Source: JAHBNG01 sp039028975 (GTDB taxonomy: Bacteria > Chloroflexota > Anaerolineae > Caldilineales > Caldilineaceae). From it: 60,151 bases of DNA. This document shows positions 1 to 7,976 of the stretch, in pieces. The stretch covers positions 1 to 60,151 of the forward strand of contig JBCCHB010000105.1 of NCBI GenBank assembly GCA_039028975.1. The letters run 5' to 3'. How positions within the stretch are numbered: the stretch's first letter is position 1; every line of letters begins with the position of its first letter. A program made the translations under genes and the position numbers. The notes under the pieces were generated by a model. It was not told where the DNA came from. It worked only from the letters and a program-made list of their open reading frames with translations, and did not search any database.

Positions 1-140
1 AAAAGTACGTTCGGTGGCAAAACAAGAGAGACCAAGACTCTGATGCCACCCAAGGCAAGTTGTTCGATTAGATAAGTAAAAGAGCACCTTCTAGGTGCAT
101 TAACTCAAGCCACCGGTTTTACCGGTGGTGCTTGACTCAA
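1..140 (+). mobile_element. Possible right end of an IS200/IS605-type element
   Basis: An open frame enters from the left edge and stops at 73-75, with a short basic tail that could be the end of a tnpB-type protein. It is followed by two hairpins: GCACCT/AGGTGC with a 3-nt loop (84-98), and a longer stem around CAAGCCACCGG-TTTT-ACCGGTGG (105-135). Stop codon, hairpin, then a strong hairpin ending in CTTGACTC is the usual look of the right end and omega-RNA 3' region of IS200/IS605/IS1341 elements. Too little protein remains to be sure; it could instead be an ordinary terminator of an upstream gene. Confidence 0.35.
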
Positions 141-148
141 AAAAGTAG

Positions 149-850
149 ATGCCAAGAAAACGACAAATAGAGCTAAATGAAGCGACACAACAGGCCATCA
201 AAGATACTGCTCGTCAATTGATGGCAGAGAAAGGTACGGCAGGGTTAAGCCTACGCGCTATTGCTCGTAATTTAGAGATGACGGCTCCCGCCCTCTACCA
301 CTATTTCTCTTCATTGGATGATCTGATTACGGCGCTCATTGTTGATGCCTTTACCAGCCACGCTGACTACGTACAGATGAGCCGAGATGCCGCTGCACAG
401 GCTGGCGATTCCTATAGCGAGCAAGTCTTTGCCGCAGCTATTGCTTTTCGCCAGTGGGTATTAGACAATCCTATTGATTTCCAATTGGTCTATGGTAACC
501 CTATTCCTGGTTATAAGGCACCTGGAGAGGTCACGACACCAGCAGCGCGCAAGATGGGACCGATTTTCATGGAGACTCTGGTGGCTGGTATTCAATCTGG
601 TGACGTCCAGTTGAGCAAGCCGTTGTTGCAGGCACCGCCTCCGATTCGACGTCACTATCTTGAGGAAATCCACATTCCTGATGAAGCAGTCGACCTGTTT
701 CACACCATGAACTACGTATGGGCGACTATGCACGGCATTATTGCATTGGAAGCCTACAATCATGCGGGTCCAGTCATCGGCGACGTAGATACGTTCTACA
801 GGCAGGTGCTGAAAGAGCTCTTCTCTTCATTAGGGCTCAAGCTGGCGTGA
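149..850 (+). CDS. TetR/AcrR family transcriptional regulator (WHG-type C-terminal domain)
   Basis: The 233-residue protein has an N-terminal TetR helix-turn-helix (about residues 12-60; LSLRAIARNLEMTAPALYHYF is the HTH and following helix). The C-terminal ligand-binding half carries VWATMHGIIALE, the W-x-x-x-H-G signature of the WHG domain family. Such proteins are dimeric repressors released by small ligands. It lies upstream of, and in the same direction as, a nitroreductase, a cupin, a membrane protein and an epimerase-like gene, so it may control them; that is inference. The start is 14 bases past the hairpin of the putative IS end and the ribosome site is weak. Confidence 0.9.
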   Translation: MPRKRQIELNEATQQAIKDTARQLMAEKGTAGLSLRAIARNLEMTAPALYHYFSSLDDLITALIVDAFTSHADYVQMSRDAAAQAGDSYSEQVFAAAIAFRQWVLDNPIDFQLVYGNPIPGYKAPGEVTTPAARKMGPIFMETLVAGIQSGDVQLSKPLLQAPPPIRRHYLEEIHIPDEAVDLFHTMNYVWATMHGIIALEAYNHAGPVIGDVDTFYRQVLKELFSSLGLKLA

Positions 851-864
851 TTCGCTCTATCCAC

Positions 865-945
865 AGATGGCCAGAAAAGCTCTGTCCTCCTCACTCAGAA
901 TTTTCAGAGAAGATTGGTCATGAGTCGGGACAAGACTTGTCTGGC
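865..945. repeat. G-family inverted-repeat element, copy 1
   Basis: An ~80-bp imperfect palindrome with ends close to GCCAGAAAAGTYYTGTCC. It matches, in the opposite orientation, the element at 20430-20509, including the inner GAGTCGGGACAAGACTT block. No coding potential. It sits between the TetR gene and the next repeat element. Confidence 0.7.
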
Positions 946-951
946 AAAGTG

Positions 952-1036
952 TATACTCAGCTCCGTTTGAGAGCGGTAGGTTGATTTCTCTGGTAGAGCG
1001 TTGGAAAACTACCGCTCCAAAAACGACCGCAGTATA
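952..1036. repeat. T-family MITE-like element, copy 1
   Basis: An 85-bp element starting TATACTCAGCTCCGTTT and ending in the inverse of TATACTGCGGTCGTTT, with inner arms GAGCGGTAG/CTACCGCTC. Related copies lie at 10838-10924, 37028-37118 and 48371-48457. Non-coding, probably a miniature transposable or REP-like element. The rest of 851-1242 shows no convincing gene. Confidence 0.75.
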
Positions 1037-1242
1037 AGCTTCATTCTCAATCGAAAACAATTCAATTTCTCCAGAGCTAAATGCCATTCGGCGTTAGGTC
1101 TCTTCAACACACCCTAAATTCAAAGACCGCTACGACTGCAACGCACGGCTGATCGTTTAGTCGAGCTGGAGAGAGAAGACATGCTCAAGCCGTGCATCGC
1201 AGTCTCTGCTATCTGAATTGGGTACCAATAAAGGAATAAACG

Positions 1243-2430
1243 ATGAAAATCAATAGACGAAAATTTTTGCAAGGGATTGGTATTACGGCAGTTGCTGTCG
1301 TTGGAGGTGGTGTCTATCGTGCTGTAGATCAGGGCGTCTTTGCATCGGGTACGGGGCCAGCCTATGAAGAGTGGACAGACTGGCGAGATGAGCCTGCTGA
1401 AGGGGCTCTACGTCTGGTCCAATCGGCAATTTTGGCGGCTAATCCCCACAATACCCAGCCGTGGCTCTTTCAAGTGAGCGAGAATCAGATTGAGCTCTAT
1501 GCGGATACAAGCCGTCACTTAGGTACAATGGATCCCTACTTGCGCGAGATGCACATTGGCTTGGGCTGTGCCATTGAAAATATGATGATTACTGCCGCTG
1601 CGACTGGCTTTGATGCTGAGTACGTTTTGGTGGACGGTGAGTTGTCACCGCCCAAGGCAACTCCACAGATAGAGAAAGTCGCGACCATTACCCTCTCTCC
1701 TGGCGAGGCCCAATCCAGCTTGCTCTTCGACGCCATTCCCAATCGGCATACCAACCGCTACAACTACGATAATGCACGTTCCGTTGACCAAGGTAAACTT
1801 GATGAGATGGCTGCGTTGGTTGCAGATGACGTGAACGTCAGGATCTTCACCTACGGCAAGGACGCACAACCGTTCCAGCAGATCGCCCAGGCCACAATTG
1901 CTAGCACAGAAGCGATCGTAGCAGATCACGAAATGGCCTATGACAGTTATCGTTGGATGTCCCTCACCTGGGACGAAGTACAGGAGGAGAAAGATGGACC
2001 ATTTATCGATACCGCGGGTCTGCCAGGATTTCTACGTGCCGTAATCAAGATGTTACCGCCCATGTCCCAGAAGCAGATCGATTCAGGTTGGGTCTCCGGC
2101 ACCGCTACATCCCTAGAAAATACGGATGTATTAGGCTTTATCGCTGTGTCCAATCTCTATAGCCGTGAGGGTACGCTCCAAGCTGGCCGAATCTGGCAGA
2201 GAATGCACCTTTGGGCTACTACCAACGGGCTAGTTATGCAGCCGATCAACCAGATGCCTGAGGTGGTCGACCGGGATCTTCAGCTTGGCCAGGAGTCAGC
2301 CACGGCTACACTCATGGACGAGATCACAGGTGAACCAGCTTGGCGACCAACCTTCGTATTCCGCTTGGGTTACCCACTGAATGAGGTGCTGCCGAGCGCC
2401 CGCCGTTCTGTCGAGGAAGTTCTAGTCTAA
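1243..2430 (+). CDS. Tat-exported nitroreductase-family protein (Acg-like FMN oxidoreductase)
   Basis: The 395-residue protein begins with a twin-arginine signal (NRRKFLQGIG at residues 4-13, then a hydrophobic AVAVVGGG stretch), predicting folded export with cofactor. The mature part has LVQSAILAANPHNTQPWLF, the start motif of the Acg/nitroreductase-fold family, which binds FMN. The C-terminal part (LWATTNGLVMQPINQMPE) fits the FMN/substrate region of the same fold. The start is supported by AAAGGA upstream. Acg proteins of mycobacteria are thought to sequester flavin rather than reduce nitro groups, so the reaction is open. Confidence 0.85.
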   Translation: MKINRRKFLQGIGITAVAVVGGGVYRAVDQGVFASGTGPAYEEWTDWRDEPAEGALRLVQSAILAANPHNTQPWLFQVSENQIELYADTSRHLGTMDPYLREMHIGLGCAIENMMITAAATGFDAEYVLVDGELSPPKATPQIEKVATITLSPGEAQSSLLFDAIPNRHTNRYNYDNARSVDQGKLDEMAALVADDVNVRIFTYGKDAQPFQQIAQATIASTEAIVADHEMAYDSYRWMSLTWDEVQEEKDGPFIDTAGLPGFLRAVIKMLPPMSQKQIDSGWVSGTATSLENTDVLGFIAVSNLYSREGTLQAGRIWQRMHLWATTNGLVMQPINQMPEVVDRDLQLGQESATATLMDEITGEPAWRPTFVFRLGYPLNEVLPSARRSVEEVLV

Positions 2431-2537
2431 AACGCCCGCCGAACATTTCCCAACGAACAAATGAGAATAGTGAGCACTTTGAGCATACGCTCAGCGTTCT
2501 TAAACGCGCCGTCGAAACCAAGCTATAGGAGGATAGC

Positions 2538-3059
2538 ATGGCAACAAAAGACCAAGTCATCCATAACAGTTCAACCGGTGAGACGATCAGATTTCTACTC
2601 ACATCCGCCGACACAGATGGCGAACTGCTCCAATTTGAGGACACTCTGCCCGCTAACCATGCAAGCGTGCCGTCTCATATACACGCTTGTCAAGAAGAGA
2701 CCTTCACCGTACAAGAAGGCACCTTTCATGCAATTGTAGACGGTGAAGCAAAATCGCTATCGGTCGGGGAATCGCTCACCATACCAGCAGGAGTTGCCCA
2801 TAGCTTTCACTCGAAGCAGAGCCGTGGAGTCAAGGTATTGGTCGAACTGCGACCTGCCCTAGACTATGAGATCTTTTTCGAGACATTGGCCTACGCAGGT
2901 GAACATAAACGGAACATACCACTACAGATTGCCGTGCTGACCCAGGAACTAAATCTTGGTTTCTATCTAGCTGGCACTCCTAAGCCCCTACAAAATGGTA
3001 TGTTTGCCGTCATGGCTGCAACTGCCCGCATTATGGGCTATCAAGCAGCATATCCGTAG
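2538..3059 (+). CDS. Cupin domain-containing protein
   Basis: A 173-residue single-domain cupin. Motif 1 is visible as SHIHACQEETFTVQEG (two His and a Glu as metal ligands) and motif 2 as GESLTIPAGVAHSFHS (PAG-x-x-H). The start at 2538 is fixed by AGGAGG six bases upstream, rather than an overlapping ATG at 2461 in another frame. Such small cupins bind a divalent metal and serve as dioxygenases, isomerases or sensors; the substrate cannot be read from sequence. It lies 107 bases behind the nitroreductase, possibly in the same operon. Confidence 0.85.
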   Translation: MATKDQVIHNSSTGETIRFLLTSADTDGELLQFEDTLPANHASVPSHIHACQEETFTVQEGTFHAIVDGEAKSLSVGESLTIPAGVAHSFHSKQSRGVKVLVELRPALDYEIFFETLAYAGEHKRNIPLQIAVLTQELNLGFYLAGTPKPLQNGMFAVMAATARIMGYQAAYP

Positions 3060-3076
3060 GCTATATCTGTTAACTT

Positions 3077-3150
3077 AGTGCGAGGCACGGGGTTCCTTGC
3101 CTATCGCCTTGATAGAGAGATTTTCCCTGTGCTTTGCACTTAGGAATTAT
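3077..3150. repeat. Inverted repeat of the AGTGC-GCACGGGG family
   Basis: Arms near AGTGCGAGGCACGGGGT and CCCTGTGCTTTGCACTT form an imperfect hairpin just after the cupin gene. It resembles the inverted repeats at 25445-25471 and 28037-28105. It may act as a terminator. The remaining 3151-3427 is AT-rich and shows no gene. Confidence 0.45.
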
Positions 3151-3427
3151 GCTCAAATAAAATCAGAAAGATCTCTCCGCTTCGGTCGAGATGATACAAG
3201 CGAAGTTTTGGGTATTATTTAATCTTGATTCCTTAGAGCGAGTCATCACCCCTTCGGTTAACATTTATGGTTCATAGACCATTGATCTATAGGTCATTCC
3301 CTATCAGTAGATCACATTGCACTAGACATAGCTAGACTGACTCTGGACTATGCGACCAAGTGACTGTGGACTACTACTTATCAAATTCGTATACTTAATT
3401 TACTACAATTCTACTGGAGAATAGACA

Positions 3428-4159
3428 ATGACCCTTACAAAAACATTTCGTAATGCTGCCTTCGTTTTGCTTTTTATCGAATCCTTACTGATCTTTTTGC
3501 CGCTAACCATTTTGGGCGCAGCGATCAACTGGCCTGCCAGCCTGGACGAGCCAGCCAGCGTCAACCTACCGCTGATTTTGCAAGAAGCCACTATGGTAAA
3601 ACTCGGTTACTCAATCTACATGCTTTACTCGGTTCTAATCATCCCTGTTGCCGTTGTCATCTCGCGTATTGTGGCAGGGGGAAACCGGCACAATACGCTT
3701 TTACAAATCGCCACTGGGTTTGCCATCGGATCTGCTGTATTGCGCGTACTCGGCATCATCCGTTGGCTGATTCCCATGCCTATCCTTGCTCAAGTGTACG
3801 TGGACCCTGCCTCTTCTGAAGCCACTCGAGAGTCGGTGGCCGTCATGTACGATATACTCAATGCCTACGCCGGTTCGGTTGGCGAGGTGCTTGGCGTTGG
3901 TTTCTTTGCGGCCTTGTGGGTTGGGGTTACCTCTTATGTAATATTGCGACACGGTGCGCTTCCTCGCTGGATAGGTATTTATGGAATTTTGACTGCTGTT
4001 GCTCTAACTGCAGGCCTGCTGGAAATTGTGAACATCGACGCAGGCGCGATGCTGACGATTAACGTCTCTATGCTGCACTTCTGGTGGCTCTTTATTGCGC
4101 TCATTGTACTGTTCCGACCTCAATTAGTCAGCCGGTTAGCTAGTCAGCCGGTTAGCTAG
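3428..4159 (+). CDS. DUF4386-like integral membrane protein
   Basis: The 243-residue protein has about six hydrophobic segments (residues ~10-30, 55-80, 90-115, 145-170, 175-200, 205-232) separated by short loops, with no signal peptide or catalytic motif. The layout resembles the uncharacterised DUF4386 family of six-pass proteins; assignment is by overall character, not a firm motif. The start is set by TGGAGA upstream. The last codons come from a tandem duplication of a GTCAGCCGGTTAGCTA unit. Function unknown. Confidence 0.7.
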   Translation: MTLTKTFRNAAFVLLFIESLLIFLPLTILGAAINWPASLDEPASVNLPLILQEATMVKLGYSIYMLYSVLIIPVAVVISRIVAGGNRHNTLLQIATGFAIGSAVLRVLGIIRWLIPMPILAQVYVDPASSEATRESVAVMYDILNAYAGSVGEVLGVGFFAALWVGVTSYVILRHGALPRWIGIYGILTAVALTAGLLEIVNIDAGAMLTINVSMLHFWWLFIALIVLFRPQLVSRLASQPVS

Positions 4160-4200
4160 TGCGCTGTATGGTAAATTTTGTACCATTAGAATGGGCCAAT

Positions 4201-4300
4201 CGTAGGTGCGGTTTGCAACCGCACAAGCACGGAAAATCCCCCGACTTCTCTTGAAAATGAACGGGCGGCCATGCTTGCGCAGTTAAAAACAGCGCCTACG
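4201..4300. repeat. C-family MITE-like element, copy 1
   Basis: A 100-bp element beginning CGTAGGTGCGGTTTG and ending with the inverse of CGTAGGCGCTGTTTT, so it has ~15-bp terminal inverted repeats. A second copy of the same length lies at 9642-9741, and a related perfect palindrome at 20217-20279. Non-coding. Confidence 0.75.
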
Positions 4301-4376
4301 TCTAAACTAGCAAAACTTACGTAACACTGCACTGGTCAGCCTGAAACGCTGAAACGCTTCAATCAAGGAAACGACA

Positions 4377-5303
4377 ATGTCAAACAATCTACACGTAATC
4401 TTTGGAACAGGACCGGTTGGCCTAGCTATAATGGATGTGCTGTACGAGAAAGGATATCGAGTACGCTTGGTGAACCGATCAGGCAAAACAAGCGAAAAAC
4501 TACCTGCCGAAGTAGAGCTGTTCAGCGGAGATTTGTCTGACCAAGAAGTTGCCGTTAAAGCCGCGGAGGGTGCAGTTGTTCTCTATAATTCACTCAATCC
4601 GCCATACAACAAGTGGGCCGAATTATTTCCAACGCTACAGGCCAACGCGATTGCCGCTGCAGAGGCCAGCAACGCCAAGCTCGCGGTGATAGACAATCTC
4701 TATCTATATGGTGAGCCGAATTGTCAACCCATGACGGAAAATACTCTACACAATGCTCATACCAAGAAAGGGAAAGTTCGGGCACAGATGGCTCAGGATC
4801 TAATGGCTGCCCATAAAGCGGGACGCGTTCAAGTTGTTGTTGGGCGTGCGTCTGACTTCGTAGGGCCGCGGGTGATGCAGTCTACCCTTGGTGGGGATTT
4901 TGTCTTTAAGACTGCCGTGGCGGGCAAACCAGCCCGAGTAGTTGGTGATGTGGATCAGCCCCATAGCTATACCTACATGCCAGACATTGGCAGGGCACTC
5001 GTTACGCTGGCAGAGAACGAAGATGCCTTTGGGCAGGTGTGGCACCTCCCAACGCCGCCAGCCATCAGTACTCAGAAAACGCTTGAAATGATCTACGACG
5101 CGGCAGGGCATCCACTAAAGATGCAGGTTGCGCCCAAATGGCTGCTGCGCTTGATGGGATTTTTCAATTCGGATGCTGCTGAAATGGTTGAAATGGTCTA
5201 CGAATTTGAGCAACCCTTCACCATTGACGATAGCAAGTTTGTGAACCGTTTTGGCTGGCAGGCAACGGAACTGGATGTTGCTATCAAAGAGACGGTAGCG
5301 TAG
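4377..5303 (+). CDS. NAD-dependent epimerase/dehydratase family protein
   Basis: The 308-residue protein is an atypical short-chain dehydrogenase-type Rossmann protein. The dinucleotide-binding motif is GTGPVG at residues 10-15, followed by beta-2 with R-L-V-N-R-S and the SGDLSD acidic loop. The classic YxxxK is replaced by the region TKKGKVRAQM, so catalysis is uncertain. The C-terminal half resembles extended SDRs. CAAGGA lies upstream of the start. It is the last gene of the plus-strand group; a role in metabolising a nucleotide-linked or quinone-like substrate is only inference. Confidence 0.8.
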   Translation: MSNNLHVIFGTGPVGLAIMDVLYEKGYRVRLVNRSGKTSEKLPAEVELFSGDLSDQEVAVKAAEGAVVLYNSLNPPYNKWAELFPTLQANAIAAAEASNAKLAVIDNLYLYGEPNCQPMTENTLHNAHTKKGKVRAQMAQDLMAAHKAGRVQVVVGRASDFVGPRVMQSTLGGDFVFKTAVAGKPARVVGDVDQPHSYTYMPDIGRALVTLAENEDAFGQVWHLPTPPAISTQKTLEMIYDAAGHPLKMQVAPKWLLRLMGFFNSDAAEMVEMVYEFEQPFTIDDSKFVNRFGWQATELDVAIKETVA

Positions 5304-5390
5304 TTTCAGGCTCATACACCCTGATATTCATGATGAGGATTAAGTTGTCTTGCATTAGCGGAGGTCTCATCCATCCACCACGCCCTCTGA

Positions 5391-6407
5391 TCAATTGGCA
5401 CAGCGCGTGGTCGGCCTTAGGTCAACAGGACGCATGGGCAGCAGTTTGCGCTCCAGATAGCGAACAAGAGTAAACGGTTCGACAGCATCGGCAGATAGGG
5501 TTTTGCGCTGCGCTACACCATTGTGGCGGTAGGCAACCGCAAAGTGCTCGGTCGGAGAATCAACGGCGATATCGCGGGCCAGGCCATTGGTCAGGTGGCG
5601 AAAGCTGCTATAGATCAAGGCATACTCATTGGTGCGGGTCTCCTCCAACACCTCATGCTCGCTCGCCACAATCTCCACCACATCTTGTTGGAAACCCCAT
5701 CGCTGCCAAGTGACTGGCACCACAAAGTGATTGGTCTCCCCGGCTTCGGTATGCAGATTGCTGTACATGGAAAAGGTGGTGAGGGTCTTCAAGCCGAGAT
5801 AGGGCGTGAGGCCATTGAAAAACAAGAGCAGCGGCAGCACCATCAGCCCCACATACGGGGTTCTCCAGGGGAGCGAGGGGGCCGGGGCTTGGCGCACGCG
5901 AAGCCAGACCCAGCCAAAGGCCACGCCAAACAAGGGAGCCAGGAACCACCAGAGCAGCTGGGGGGCCAACGCCAGGTAGAAGCCCCTCTCTGAAGCGCCC
6001 TCAGCCATTACCTCGCCTGCGTTGCCCGCCAACAACACGAACAGTGCCGCGCGTTGAGCCATCAAGAGCAAGACCAAAGCCAAGCCCACCTGTAGCCACG
6101 TGCGGGCGTCCTCGCTGTAGCTGGCAAACCAGCGTTGCAGACGTCGATAGAGGGCGGCCGCTTCCTGGGGAATGAAGAGGGTGAGCAGGGCGATCATGAC
6201 AAAGGAGAAGTCATAGACGTCGAAGAAACCCAACACCACATGAAAGGCGATCCCCAAGCCAACGCCCAGCCGTCGCGTGGACTTGACCAAGAGCAACAGC
6301 GGCAAAGTGGCTTCCACGATGACGGTACCCCAGATGAGCACTGGGGCCAAAGCCTTCGGTAAGAAGAACCAGGAATAGTGCCCAAGCCCCGATACTCTGT
6401 GATCCAA
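5391..6407 (-). pseudogene. HTTM-domain membrane protein, C-terminal part (frameshifted)
   Basis: This reading frame carries the second part of an HTTM-domain protein: several hydrophobic helices, then a soluble tail. SMYSNLHTEAGETNHFVVP is a sequence typical of bacterial HTTM/vitamin K-dependent gamma-carboxylase-like proteins. The frame's own first Met is not preceded by a ribosome site. It continues the protein encoded upstream at 6194-6934: ITEYRGLG in one frame passes into GLGHYSWFFLPK in this one. A single missing G in the GGGG run (plus-strand CCCC, 6387-6390) would restore one protein of about 515 residues. It may be a genuine mutation or a homopolymer sequencing error. Confidence 0.75.
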
Positions 6408-6934
6408 ACCGCGCAGCTAACCAGTGGGTCAAAAAAGCTTCCGTTGAGTTTGTGAACCGCGCTCCAAACGTAGAGGATGAGCACGGCTAGGCGTAGCAGT
6501 GGCGTGAGGGTGGCCACATAGCGCCCTGCAGCCCGAACGTTGGCCTGCACAATCTCAGCCCGCTGCGGACTCAAAAGCAAGCGTAGGCCAACCAGGAGCG
6601 CGGTCGCATTGAGGAAGGCGACCAAAAACCAATGATTGGAGCCAAGTTCGATCTTCTGCCAGGCATCAACCGCCTGCACCAGCGCAGTCAACCAAAAGAG
6701 ACGCAAATTGGTAGGCCAGAGCAGCAGCGCCACCGCAACCATGTAGAGGGTGAGATCCAGCCAATTGGGCGCGACGGCCTGGCGCAGTTGATGGACGATG
6801 ATGGCACCGGCCCGCAGCAGCACAAAGAGGATAAATGCCTCGCTTTCTTCTTGGGCTGGTTGTGGGTTGGCGTGCCTACTGACGGCTTGCTCATCATCGG
6901 TTGTCTGTTCGTGGGGTCTAATCTTAACGTTCAT
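6194..6934 (-). pseudogene. HTTM-domain membrane protein, N-terminal part (frameshifted)
   Basis: The N-terminal portion of the same HTTM protein. A charged ~30-residue leader is followed by four or five hydrophobic segments, including RLAVLILYVWSAVHKLNGSFFDPL. YxxSAxHKLN-x-x-FFDP is characteristic of HTTM domains (SdpB, bacterial VKGC-like proteins). After about residue 182 the frame runs out of register and its tail is meaningless. In Bacillus, SdpB with this domain matures the toxin peptide SdpC; in animals the related fold carboxylates Glu. Here a tiny secreted-peptide ORF lies upstream on the same strand. Confidence 0.75.
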
Positions 6935-6981
6935 CGCTTCTCTTGGTTTAGGCAGTCAGGTGACAGTCACTTTGGAAGTGA

Positions 6982-7075
6982 TTGTCACCTTGTCACCCCT
7001 TCACCCCCTCACCTTGTCATCTTTCACCCCTCATCTTGTCATCCTTACCCTCTCACCTTGTCATCCTTACCCCAT
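6982..7075. repeat. Short tandem repeat, CTCACCTTGTCATCCTTACC type
   Basis: Four to five imperfect copies of a ~17-20-bp unit built on CACCTTGTCATCCTT lie between the HTTM gene and the small peptide ORF. A similar CATCTTGTCACCCCTTCA string recurs at 40000-40020 before the permease gene. No coding role is seen. Confidence 0.6.
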
Positions 7076-7191
7076 CCGGCGCTGACGGGTTGTGGCGATC
7101 CGGTAGTGCTAGCCTGCCCTGTGTACTATGTTATTGCGCATGGCTTGCGAACAGCAGGACACGCCAGGGGTCATCGCAACAGACTACAGCC

Positions 7192-7326
7192 TTAGTTCTG
7201 GCAAGGCGGCCACCACCATGGACATCCAAAGGCAGCAACTTCCTGAACCTCTGGGCCATAGGCAGTTGTTAAGAGCATAACAGCAGCGAGTGCGACCAAG
7301 AGAGTCGCTCGAATTTTGTTGTTCAT
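7192..7326 (-). CDS. Small secreted peptide with CPWWWPPC motif
   Basis: A 44-codon ORF starts at an ATG preceded by AAGGAG with a 7-base spacer, an excellent ribosome site. The N-terminus MNNKIRATLLVALAAVMLLT is a signal peptide (basic n-region, hydrophobic core, TTA before a likely cleavage). The remaining ~22 residues hold two Glu, then FGCPWWWPPCQN at the C-terminus: two cysteines bracketing a triple Trp. No family is recognised. It precedes the HTTM gene on the same strand, with about 257 bases between. Signal peptide, ribosome site and context argue for a real gene, possibly the substrate of the HTTM protein; the size and lack of homologues leave doubt. Confidence 0.6.
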   Translation of the reverse strand: MNNKIRATLLVALAAVMLLTTAYGPEVQEVAAFGCPWWWPPCQN

Positions 7327-7639
7327 CGTGAGTCTCCTTGTGTTTAGTTAAGTTCGTATGTAGAAACTTCGTATACATCAAAACTGTCAGGGCTAACCAG
7401 GAAGTTTTTCACGGCTCAAGTGAAGCCACGGAGGATGAAAAAGATCCTGCTAAGCCATCTAATCCGTGTCCCGTTTTTCAGGACAGATGCTCATGCGCCT
7501 ACGATGGGGACAACATGGGTCGCCACAACTCGTCAGCGCTGGTGGTTTGCTGGCACAATGATGATTTTCTGTTTATGAAATCTGATAGGGAACAGACCAA
7601 CCTATCCTAACATGGGGTAGGTTTAATTGGGCAAGAGAG

Positions 7640-7690
7640 CTGTATGTCTTCAAAAAATTGTATGTCTTAAATTGTATGTCTTCAAAAAAT
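7640..7690. repeat. Tandem TTGTATGTCTTCAAAAAA repeat
   Basis: Three successive copies of a TGTATGTCTT(CAAAAAA) unit lie in the 650-base interval between the peptide ORF and the acyl-CoA ligase. The interval has no other convincing gene apart from the open frame noted at 7693-7953. Confidence 0.55.
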
Positions 7691-7692
7691 GA

Positions 7693-7953
7693 TGGTTAGA
7701 TTACCAAAACTTTACTGGGGTAAGACTAGTATACACTGCGAAGGTTGGGGAGCAATCGGGCAATTGTACTGATTTGTCTTGGCTTCTGTCGGATGCCAAA
7801 GAGAAGGAAGGCAAAGTGGTATCTCTGGAGACGATTTGCGAAATATTGGTTCGTCCAAGTCCGGTTGAGCAGCAGAAATATTTTGTGCTGCACTCTCTGC
7901 CCCAGGTGGGCAAAACCAGCTATCTCCTGGCTTGGTTTATACCTAGGAGGTGA
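7693..7953 (+). pseudogene. Open frame without start codon, possible gene remnant
   Basis: An 86-codon plus-strand frame bounded by stops has a protein-like composition in its second half (VVSLETICEILVRPSPVEQQ, then KYFVLHSLPQVGKTSYLLAW), but it lacks an ATG or any ribosome site. It could be the end of a decayed gene. It converges on the ligase gene. No family is recognised; it may simply be chance. Confidence 0.2.
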
Positions 7954-7976
7954 AGGTAGGGTAACCTATCCATTCC

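Noticed and set aside
857..1087. 76-residue minus-strand ORF between the TetR and nitroreductase genes
   Set aside because: It consists entirely of G- and T-family repeat sequence.
5523..5993. 156-residue plus-strand ORF over the HTTM gene
   Set aside because: Low-complexity shadow of the minus-strand membrane protein; no ribosome site.
6632..7195. 187-residue plus-strand ORF across the tandem repeat
   Set aside because: Its C-terminal half is encoded by the CACCTTGTCATCC repeat and its first half is antisense to the HTTM gene.
7184..7381. 65-residue minus-strand ORF overlapping the CPWWWPPC peptide
   Set aside because: Different frame, without signal peptide; the AAGGAG site and composition favour the 7192-7326 frame.
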